The notes under the pieces were generated by a model. That model had not been told where the DNA came from and searched no databases. It saw nothing but the letters and a program-made list of their open reading frames with translations. DNA of 64,000 nt from Candidatus Babeliales bacterium (lineage in GTDB: Bacteria; Babelota; Babeliae; Babelales; JACPOV01): NCBI GenBank assembly GCA_036260945.1, contig DATALT010000002.1, forward strand, positions 124,001 to 188,000. The letters are read 5' to 3'. Below, piece after piece: positions 37,820 to 45,839 of the stretch; the first letter of the stretch is position 1, and the number at the start of each line of letters is the position of its first letter. Both the position numbers and the translations under genes were made by a program.

Positions 37820-38935
37820 ATGAGCATCATCAGAAGTACACAAAAAAACGTTTTACTTACTATGTTTTTAATTGCAAGCACTATTAATGCGGAGTCGGCT
37901 GGGATGCCAAAATTAGAAACAGATGAATGGCTCAATAGATTTGATCATATTTTGAAAAATTTGCCGCAAGAGGAGTTGTTGAGGGCGTTGGCTGAGAGGC
38001 AAAAATGGAAGACGGTCCAAGCTATAGCTAAAACTACGGAAACTCAAAAGCCGGAAGATAGCGAAGCGCATTATTATTCGCCAAAATTCCCGGCCGAACT
38101 TTCAAGTGAAGAAAAAAAGCTCGATGTCTATAAACGAATAGCAAGAAAATATATAGGTACATTACCATCACATGTCGAGGATCTGGTTTCGTACTTTAAA
38201 TACCATAAAGAATGTGTAGAGCAAAACGTTTCTATACATAATAAGTTGCTCTTACATGGCAAGCCGGGCACGGGCAAAACGCATCTGGTTAAAGTTCTTT
38301 CTCAAGAATTGCAAATTCCTCTATTATCGTTTTCTGCATCATTTTTTGGCGATAAATATATCGGTGAATCATCACGAAAAATCAGACGTGCATTTGAAGC
38401 AGCAAAAAATTTATATAGTCCCGTTCTGGTCTTTATTGATGAGATTGATGCTCTTGCCACTAAAAGAAGAGATAATACGCATGAAGAGCACAGAGCTACG
38501 TTAATAACTTTGCTTACTGAATTACAGGAGCTGCAAGATAATAAAAATATTTTTTTTATTGTCGCAACCAACGATTTAGAAGCACTAGATCCAGCAGTTA
38601 AAGATAGATTTTCAGGATCGGTGTGTGAGATCAAGGAATTGGATAAAGTTGAAAAGGCAAAATTGTATCAAAAAGCTTTTTTAGATCGAGGAATGGAAAT
38701 TGATGAAGAATTTGCGCAATGCTTAGCAGCTGTTACAGCTAAAGAATTTTCTAATCGAGATGTGGAATACATAGCGACGACAACGATTCTAAAGCGATTT
38801 TTAGATAGTAAGAAAGATCCTGAAGAATGCAAAAATAAGGGTCTGTGCTCTTATGCAAGAAAATCAATTGATTCGACCGGAAAAAAAGCAAGCTTTTATA
38901 ATATTCTGACGCAAACATATTGCGATGGAATATAA
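37820..38935 (+). CDS. Exported AAA+ ATPase (371 aa)
   Basis: An AAA+ ATPase of the FtsH/Cdc48-like type. Walker A is GKPGTGKT (147-154), Walker B is VFIDEID (204-210), the pore-loop candidate is FFGDKYIGES, sensor 1 is ATND, and the arginine finger lies in DRF (263). It opens with a basic n-region, a hydrophobic core (VLLTMFLIAS) and NAESAGM, a signal peptide or anchor. No protease domain follows. Its stop overlaps the start of the next gene (TAATG), so the two are translationally coupled. Because ATP is absent outside the cytoplasm, function in a host cell is an attractive but unproven idea. Confidence 0.85.
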   Translation: MSIIRSTQKNVLLTMFLIASTINAESAGMPKLETDEWLNRFDHILKNLPQEELLRALAERQKWKTVQAIAKTTETQKPEDSEAHYYSPKFPAELSSEEKKLDVYKRIARKYIGTLPSHVEDLVSYFKYHKECVEQNVSIHNKLLLHGKPGTGKTHLVKVLSQELQIPLLSFSASFFGDKYIGESSRKIRRAFEAAKNLYSPVLVFIDEIDALATKRRDNTHEEHRATLITLLTELQELQDNKNIFFIVATNDLEALDPAVKDRFSGSVCEIKELDKVEKAKLYQKAFLDRGMEIDEEFAQCLAAVTAKEFSNRDVEYIATTTILKRFLDSKKDPEECKNKGLCSYARKSIDSTGKKASFYNILTQTYCDGI

Positions 38936-40836
38936 TGAAATATATCTACAACAAAATAATTATTGTATTCTCATTTTTTATTTGCACTCTTGGAGCTGAA
39001 GAAAAAGGAAGCTCTGCTAACTTTAGTCCAGCAGCATCAAATACTACTCAATCAAATCAGTCGACTACGGCAGCGGTTCAATCAAGCCAGGCCGCGGCGC
39101 TAGAAGCTCAATCGAAACAGTCGTCCACTGATAAAAATAAAAACTATGGAAGTGATGATTCCGATTCATCTTCATCAGGGAAGGCTAATTCTAGCAGAAA
39201 TTCCTACTCAGGCGTAATGGTGATGTGCAAAGCACAGAGTAGTAGTTCCAAAGCAAATTATACAGCGATTGATAATTATATTGCGGATAAATATTGGAAA
39301 ATCGCTGAAGACAGAATTGCAGCGCAAAAAGCAGCGGACATTGCCAAAGCTGAGGTAAGTTCTTCGGCAAAATCGAAATATGAAGATTTTCTCGAGAGGG
39401 TTAGCAATAGACAAAGCAGCATCTCAAATAATCTTTCAAAGGATGTATATGGGGGCTACAAAAATAATACTTCTTACCGCGATGTTTTTTTCAAGTATAT
39501 TGCTGCTGCGAGTGCTTCGAGAAATAGCAACGCGAACTCGCGACCTGAATCTGAACTAGTTAATAACAGTATCTCGCCGCAGGCTGCATTCGAAATAGGT
39601 TATAAAGCGCTTGAGCTAGCAGATAAATACTGGTCAGTTATTAAAACAACTGCTGCGGGCGCAGCAATAGTTTATGGTACGAGCAAGAATAAACAGGACC
39701 ATGCCTATAATTCTTATAATAACAACACCACATCGGTTAAAAGTGCTGCGCATGCAGCATTGCATACCTATAATCGCGATCACGGTTATACCAATTCAAG
39801 CCTTTCGGCCACTGATAAAGTCGATAAGGTGTATACCACAGAGGAAATTTACGAACTGCGGGTAAAAGGAGTTGATTCGCGGATATTGACAGTTGATGCG
39901 CAAGGTAATCCTATCCTTGATGAATCATCTCCAATCTATCCAGTCCCTATGACGTTGAGCGATTTAGAACGGTCGAACCAATTATATCCCGGCCCAAATG
40001 GTTTTACTCTGATAGCGCCTTATAGGAACGATGGAAATCTATATGAAGCAGTTTTTCCTAAACCTGACTATTTAAATAAACCATTTCTGTATGGAGACCA
40101 AATTTCTTCTCAACAAACTGAGCCGCCGAAAAAAATAGATACACCGAATCATTCAGCTTCTGAATCAACTCAAGAAAGTGTTCCTGCTAAAGAAAAAGAA
40201 CCAGTTAGCCAAGTATCAAATGAGCCGAATGAAGATGGAGAAAATGAGCAGTTGAAAGATGCCAATGCTCTCCAGGTAATTGAAAGTAATGCGCCACCCA
40301 AGAAGATGAAGATTTTGGTGCACACAACAATGGGGCATCAAAATCCTGCCAAAAAGAAAATGGATCCCCCAAGAAATGAGGATAGCGATAGCGATTCCCG
40401 TGTCGTTAGTGCCGCTTGCGATGGTGGCATGCCGCCAGATCCTAATGATCCTAATAATTGGAAAAATAAGAAAAAGAAAAAAAAATTTGATGAATCAGAA
40501 ACTGAAAAATTTAAGAAAGCATTAGAATATGCCAGGAATCCAAATAAATTAAGGCATTATTTTGAAAATAGTCAACACGACCACGGATTCGATGAAATGT
40601 TAGATAAATTAGGTGGACGAAATGATATTGCAGCTCAAACAAAATTGGTTGAAGAAGTTATACTGGAAAGAATGAGAATAGGGAGTCTTCCGTTCGAAGG
40701 TAGTTGGAATGAAGTCGAAGTAAATTTGTATGGTGAAAAAATTACAGTGCGATGCTTCAGTGGGGATCAGGTATTGAAAATTAGCACGATGTTTATTAAG
40801 ACAAAATTTAAGCCTCGAATAAACAAGGTAACATGA
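38935..40836 (+). CDS. Secreted polymorphic-toxin-like protein (633 aa)
   Basis: The start at 38935 shares its A with the stop of the AAA+ gene; an earlier TTG is less likely. A signal peptide (KIIIVFSFFICTLGA) leads to about 400 low-complexity residues rich in Ser, Asn, Gln, Ala and Tyr, then a Lys-rich linker (NWKNKKKKKKFDE) and a compact C-terminal domain (about 540-630: LRHYFENSQHDHGFDEMLDKLGG ... EVNLYGEKITVRCFSG). That domain has the plan of small nuclease-type toxins at the ends of polymorphic toxins. Immunity-like genes follow at once, which supports the toxin reading. The exact toxin class is not assigned. Confidence 0.6.
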   Translation: MKYIYNKIIIVFSFFICTLGAEEKGSSANFSPAASNTTQSNQSTTAAVQSSQAAALEAQSKQSSTDKNKNYGSDDSDSSSSGKANSSRNSYSGVMVMCKAQSSSSKANYTAIDNYIADKYWKIAEDRIAAQKAADIAKAEVSSSAKSKYEDFLERVSNRQSSISNNLSKDVYGGYKNNTSYRDVFFKYIAAASASRNSNANSRPESELVNNSISPQAAFEIGYKALELADKYWSVIKTTAAGAAIVYGTSKNKQDHAYNSYNNNTTSVKSAAHAALHTYNRDHGYTNSSLSATDKVDKVYTTEEIYELRVKGVDSRILTVDAQGNPILDESSPIYPVPMTLSDLERSNQLYPGPNGFTLIAPYRNDGNLYEAVFPKPDYLNKPFLYGDQISSQQTEPPKKIDTPNHSASESTQESVPAKEKEPVSQVSNEPNEDGENEQLKDANALQVIESNAPPKKMKILVHTTMGHQNPAKKKMDPPRNEDSDSDSRVVSAACDGGMPPDPNDPNNWKNKKKKKKFDESETEKFKKALEYARNPNKLRHYFENSQHDHGFDEMLDKLGGRNDIAAQTKLVEEVILERMRIGSLPFEGSWNEVEVNLYGEKITVRCFSGDQVLKISTMFIKTKFKPRINKVT

Positions 40837-40837
40837 A

Positions 40838-41416
40838 ATGAATTGGAAAGAGGAACTAAAAAAACTAGAAGATGCAAGAGAGTGGGATGAAGCGATAGCT
40901 TTTATGCAAAAAGTTATAGATAAAAATCCAGATAATATGGATGCATATATGTTTATGAACTATTTACTTATAAATTTACTCGTTGAAGATCCAGATCGGG
41001 ATATTTCATACGTTGCTAAATATGCGCCGCTGGCGAAATGGTATTTTGATGAATCATACGCAAAATTTTCTGAAAATGCCGAATATTTGTACATTACCGC
41101 AACTATTGGGGTAATCGGAGATTTCTTTTGGAAGCTTGATCTAAAAGACATTGATAAAATGTTTAGAAAAGCAAATATACTCGCCTCTAATAACCTCGTT
41201 TATAAAGATTTGTATTATTATGATCTACGATCACAAAATGCCCAACACCCTGAACTTATTGCATATTGCAAGATGATATTAAGTGAAAATTCTCCCATCA
41301 AAGAACAATTTCAAGACAAAGGCTCACTTGGTAAATATATTATTGGATTAAAAGAAGGATGGTGTGAGGGAGTATTATATAACGCTTCTAAATTAAGTAC
41401 TCATCAGCGCAAATGA
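40838..41416 (+). CDS. Immunity-like protein, first tandem copy (192 aa)
   Basis: A cytoplasmic protein with no signal peptide, unlike its two upstream neighbours. The N-terminal 45 residues form a TPR-like helix pair (WKEELKKLEDAREWDEAIAF ... NPDNMDAYMFMNYLL). The motifs NYLLINLLVE, AKWYFDESYAKFSENAEYLY, ENSPIKEQF and KGSLGKYI recur in the next gene. The helical, acidic, single-domain shape and its place 1 nt after a toxin-like gene suggest an immunity protein. The AAGGTAA at the end of the toxin gene can serve as its ribosome binding site, so expression is coupled. Confidence 0.65.
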   Translation: MNWKEELKKLEDAREWDEAIAFMQKVIDKNPDNMDAYMFMNYLLINLLVEDPDRDISYVAKYAPLAKWYFDESYAKFSENAEYLYITATIGVIGDFFWKLDLKDIDKMFRKANILASNNLVYKDLYYYDLRSQNAQHPELIAYCKMILSENSPIKEQFQDKGSLGKYIIGLKEGWCEGVLYNASKLSTHQRK

Positions 41417-41447
41417 TCTTTGTTAATCGTTCTCTTGTAGGTATAGA

Positions 41448-42026
41448 ATGAGTTGGAAAGATCATTTAAAAAAAATGGAATTTGCTAAAAATTGGGACGC
41501 TGCAATTCAATTTATGCAAGGTGCAATTAGCGAAGACCCAAACATTATTGATAAATATCTCTTTATAAATTACTTATTAATAAATTTATTAGTTGAAGAA
41601 GAATATGATAAAAGCAAGCAGAAGTATTATAAGACTTTAGCAAAATGGTATTTTGATGAAGCATATTCAAAGTTTTGTGAAAACGCCGAATTTTTGTATT
41701 TGACAGCAAAAACTGCGGTCATGAGCGAATGGTTCTTTGGAATAACCGATGATGACTATCGTAGAATGTTAGAAAAAGCGCATGATATAGAGCCTCAAAA
41801 TCCTCTTTATCAAGAATCATGCTTTTATGATCTTGAAAGTAAAAATCCCGAAAGCGATGAGCTTATCTCATACGCAAAGATGGTATTGAGTGTTAATTCT
41901 CCAATCAAAAAGCAATTGAGTAACAAAGGAGCTTTGGGCGAATATATAATGGAACTGCAACAGGGCTGGGCCCAGGATGTATTAAAGGTTGCCGATCGTT
42001 TAAAAAGACAGAAAAACCAAAATTGA
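41448..42026 (+). CDS. Immunity-like protein, second tandem copy (192 aa)
   Basis: A paralogue of the preceding gene with exactly the same length. Shared blocks include WK-x2-LKKME/LE, NYLLINLLVE, LAKWYFDEAYSKFCENAEFLY, VNSPIKKQL and KGALGEYIMELQQGW. The copies differ most in the first third and in the middle acidic segment (WFFGITDDDYRRMLEKA against FWKLDLKDIDKMFRKA). Tandem, diverged immunity copies are known to protect against toxin variants of neighbours; applying this here is inference. Cytoplasmic, no signal peptide. Confidence 0.65.
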   Translation: MSWKDHLKKMEFAKNWDAAIQFMQGAISEDPNIIDKYLFINYLLINLLVEEEYDKSKQKYYKTLAKWYFDEAYSKFCENAEFLYLTAKTAVMSEWFFGITDDDYRRMLEKAHDIEPQNPLYQESCFYDLESKNPESDELISYAKMVLSVNSPIKKQLSNKGALGEYIMELQQGWAQDVLKVADRLKRQKNQN

Positions 42027-42052
42027 GAACTGAAAATAAACATGCTAAAGCA

Positions 42053-42250
42053 ATGCAAAATAAATTGACAAGCTTACAGGCATTTAATGCAATGCGAAAA
42101 TTCTTAGAGCTATATTATACACAAACAAGCTCAGATGAAGTGGGCTCATTGCTCGGCGATTTACAAATTCTAAAAGATGGTAAAACTGCTGACCCCGCTG
42201 CCTGGAATGATTGGATTGGCTGTGTTGAAGAAATCTTGAAACGGGACTAG
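42053..42250 (+). CDS. Small immunity-like protein (65 aa)
   Basis: A short acidic protein, KLTSLQAFNAMRKFLELYY followed by SSDEVGSLLGDLQILKDGKTADPAAWNDWI. This Trp/Asp-rich, helical pattern resembles short immunity proteins next to polymorphic toxins, recalled from memory and not checked. It has no signal peptide. The ATG at 42053 is chosen because upstream in-frame TTG has no advantage; the ribosome binding site is weak. It lies 26 nt after the second tandem copy. Confidence 0.55.
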   Translation: MQNKLTSLQAFNAMRKFLELYYTQTSSDEVGSLLGDLQILKDGKTADPAAWNDWIGCVEEILKRD

Positions 42251-42276
42251 GTGGTTTGTATAAGGTAACGCTGAGA

Positions 42277-42870
42277 ATGAAACAAGTATTGATTACTTTG
42301 GAAATTGATGAAAACAAATTTATTGAGATATATTTTCCAGATATGGAAAACAAGTTTAACTATTATTATGAACCGACAGAGAGATTCCATAGATTTGATG
42401 AAATAACGATCGATTATCGGAATGGGGGTTCCATTAATCTTTATCATGATGTTCTCGATGATGGGCCAAATGCTTTATATTTAACTTTGCAAAGTGTGCA
42501 GCAAAAAACTTGCGAACTTCCTTGTTGGATTGAGATTGGAGATTTGGTTCGTTGTTTAAACGAATCGCATGAGGATGGAGCAGAGCAAAAATATAAAGAT
42601 ATAGATTTCAGCAATTTTTGGCTGTGGTCGACGGCTGGTGGGGCGCAATCGTTCGTATATACGCGAAATGGCAAAATATACTTGGAGATTGGATATATCT
42701 ATAAATGGCATAGTCGAGAGCGAAAGGATTCTGATACCGATTTTATTTCATACGAAGAATTTGCGAAAAATTATAAACCAATCTTAATTCAAGAAATAAC
42801 TGATGAAACGGCACAAGAATGGTCTGCTCAGTGCGAAACCTGGCTCAAGGAAGTTGGATGGCTTGATTAA
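42277..42870 (+). CDS. Probable immunity-like protein (197 aa)
   Basis: The function is not recognised with certainty. The protein has no signal peptide and mixed beta/alpha character, with FSNFWLWSTAGGAQSFVYTR, KIYLEIGYIYKWH and a C-terminal helix ETAQEWSAQCETWLKEV. Position in a run of cytoplasmic genes directly after a secreted toxin-like gene suggests an orphan immunity protein. The ATG at 42277 is preferred over an in-frame TTG 21 nt upstream, with GGTAACGCTGAG before it. Confidence 0.5.
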   Translation: MKQVLITLEIDENKFIEIYFPDMENKFNYYYEPTERFHRFDEITIDYRNGGSINLYHDVLDDGPNALYLTLQSVQQKTCELPCWIEIGDLVRCLNESHEDGAEQKYKDIDFSNFWLWSTAGGAQSFVYTRNGKIYLEIGYIYKWHSRERKDSDTDFISYEEFAKNYKPILIQEITDETAQEWSAQCETWLKEVGWLD

Positions 42871-42987
42871 TCGCTCTTTCAAACAAAATTAGCAAAGTCT
42901 TTTTTCAAATATGCTCATTCAAGAATTAAATGAGTTCAATTTTTAGTGCCAACGATTTCGGGGCGCGATATACTTTAGCTCATATAA

Positions 42988-44049
<1,062 letters not shown>

Positions 44050-44061
44050 TAAGGAGAAAAA

Positions 44062-44640
44062 ATGGTAAAGCATAAAAAACATATCGCGATTGCATCAATA
44101 GCGATCGTTGCTGCATTAATTTTGCTCGTATTGATAAGTTCGTTAACAACTTGGTATCAAACCAAGGCGGCGACCGATATTGTTATTGTAAATCACATTT
44201 CTCAATTGAGCGCTATTTTTACAAAGATCAATGACGATGCGGGTATTATGGATTTTGATCATCAGAAAAACTATATCGATTTTCTCAATGTAAAATCGTT
44301 TTCTGGATCAGAAGTTGGCTCTATGAATTTGGCGTATCCAGATAAATGGCAAGGGCCTTATCTTAAAGAAAATCCGACGGTGCAAGAACAAAATTATCAA
44401 GTTGTACGCACTAAAAAAGGATTCTTCATAGTTCCGGGCAATGGCGTAAAACTCAGCAATGGAAAAGTTATTGGCAAAGATATAGTTCTCGATGAAAATG
44501 CAGATATTCCTGCAATGATGGCAGATGAAAAGATGCTCAATTTCAAAGGAAAAGCTCTTGCTGCGCCAGTTTCAATGAGTAAAGTTGCCAAAAAAGTTTT
44601 ATTTCAGGAATGGAACAGCGATGCATTGGATGTGGGATAA
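44062..44640 (+). CDS. Single-pass membrane-anchored hypothetical protein (192 aa)
   Basis: The function is not recognised. A basic start (MVKHKKH) and one long hydrophobic helix (IAIASIAIVAALILLVLISSL) anchor it, with the bulk outside. The mature part includes AYPDKWQGPYLKENP, which recalls the pseudopilin-like W-x-GPY element, but no prepilin peptidase site is present, so a pilin role is not claimed. A strong AAGGAG site precedes the ATG. Confidence 0.6.
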   Translation: MVKHKKHIAIASIAIVAALILLVLISSLTTWYQTKAATDIVIVNHISQLSAIFTKINDDAGIMDFDHQKNYIDFLNVKSFSGSEVGSMNLAYPDKWQGPYLKENPTVQEQNYQVVRTKKGFFIVPGNGVKLSNGKVIGKDIVLDENADIPAMMADEKMLNFKGKALAAPVSMSKVAKKVLFQEWNSDALDVG

Positions 44641-44663
44641 TAGATCGTTTTTTTGGTGCTTAT

Positions 44664-45698
44664 ATGATAAATAAGTATGTAGCCGCTTTTCTTCCGATTT
44701 TTTCATTGTGTTTAAATGCGATGGAAATTGAGCGCCAAGAAAAAAAAGAAGAACTATTTAAGCAGATAGAAGCGTTTAAATACATTTCGCCCAACCATGA
44801 AACGATAATAAAGCGAACAACAGATGAAGGTTTTGATCTCTATATCAGGGATAAAGAGCCGATCAGTTTGGGTTCAATTTGGAATGTCTCTTTTTCTGTA
44901 GACAGCAAATATTTGGGATTTATTAATGGAGAGCAATTTATCATTTATGATTTGCAAGATAACAAGAAAATATATGCCACAGGGAATGCGAAAATCGTTA
45001 ATCTCATGTTAGGATTCACAAACAAAAAAGATTCAATGTTTTCAACGTGTTCCACAGAGCTGGAATTTGCTTTATCTGCTGATGGATCACTAAAGCAGAT
45101 GGAAGGCGTTGGTGGCCAATTCTTTTCTTTGCCGGGTTTACTTGGCATCTATCTTTCAAAAGGATTATCGATATGCCAAGGTTATAAGGGTGATATTTCA
45201 TTAACTTATTGTTTGGGCGCTGTAGAGAAAAACTACCCGCACAGAATTGGGTGGTCGAAAGTAGTTACACCAGATGGCTCAATGGTTGCTGGGGTAGATA
45301 TAAGTAGGGGGAGTGGTGAAAAAGATCGGGATACTGTTATAGTTATTGATTTTGAATCAAATGATCAAGATTCCAAAAAGTTTGAGCATAAAAGTGGCGA
45401 TCAATCACCACAAATTGTTGCGGCGATTGGAATTTCCCCAAATAAAAAACATCTTATGACCCAAACGAATAATGGTTATGTTCATTTATGGGATATTAAA
45501 AAAAATACGAAGCTTTGGACAAGCCAGATAACTGATCCCTTCAAAATCCAGGGTCAAAATGGATTAGGAAAGATTTTCTGGAGCGAGGAATCAATTATGC
45601 TCAAAAGTGGCGACGGTAAATGCTACAAGATTGATACACAAATATTTCAAAAATTAATTGAAGAGAAAAAAAAGAATGAGCACAAGAGTGAACAATAA
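44664..45698 (+). CDS. Secreted WD40-like protein (344 aa)
   Basis: Starting at 44664 (MINKYVAAFLPIFSLCLNAM) gives a clean signal peptide with the LNA-M boundary; the frame extends further upstream without merit. The mature part has beta-propeller character: repeated short strands with D-x-K and W pairs, and one recognisable WD40 unit near the end (GISPNKKHLMTQTNNGYVHLWDIKKNTKLW). Four to six further blades are likely diverged. It is probably an exported interaction protein. The function is unknown. Confidence 0.65.
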   Translation: MINKYVAAFLPIFSLCLNAMEIERQEKKEELFKQIEAFKYISPNHETIIKRTTDEGFDLYIRDKEPISLGSIWNVSFSVDSKYLGFINGEQFIIYDLQDNKKIYATGNAKIVNLMLGFTNKKDSMFSTCSTELEFALSADGSLKQMEGVGGQFFSLPGLLGIYLSKGLSICQGYKGDISLTYCLGAVEKNYPHRIGWSKVVTPDGSMVAGVDISRGSGEKDRDTVIVIDFESNDQDSKKFEHKSGDQSPQIVAAIGISPNKKHLMTQTNNGYVHLWDIKKNTKLWTSQITDPFKIQGQNGLGKIFWSEESIMLKSGDGKCYKIDTQIFQKLIEEKKKNEHKSEQ

Positions 45699-45774
45699 AA
45701 AAAGCCTACTTATCCTTATTGCTTTCAGGATGGTACAGCTTAATGCGATGGAAATTCCTAAAGAAATACCGTAG
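45676..45774 (+). pseudogene. Remnant signal peptide of a duplicated secreted gene (32 codons)
   Basis: A short frame inside and just after the previous gene encodes MSTRVNNKKSLLILIAFR followed by MVQLNAMEIPKEIP and a stop. The LNAMEI end copies the LNAMEI of the upstream gene (LCLNAMEIERQ), so this looks like the surviving 5' end of a decayed tandem paralogue. It overlaps the end of the previous gene by 23 nt. It could also be chance, as it is very short. Confidence 0.35.
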
Positions 45775-45807
45775 GAATCATTAGATTTCAAATTATCTAC
45801 CCAGTCG

Positions 45808-45839
45808 GAAAAAAAGGGATTAAGACGACTAAATCCCTT
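45808..45839 (-). terminator. Rho-independent terminator of uvrD
   Basis: On the minus strand AAGGGATT and AATCCCTT pair around a 10-nt loop and continue into a T-run. The stem overlaps the last codons and stop of uvrD. Confidence 0.7.

Noticed and set aside
38935-40836. Specific naming of the toxin domain
   Set aside because: The pattern resembles known polymorphic-toxin nucleases, but I cannot identify the family without a profile search.
42946-42974. Promoter upstream of trpS
   Set aside because: A TATACT box exists, but no acceptable -35 box lies at the right distance.
44062-44640. Type IV pilin or pseudopilin
   Set aside because: It has one membrane helix and a W-x-GPY segment, but no prepilin peptidase site with Gly-x4-Glu.
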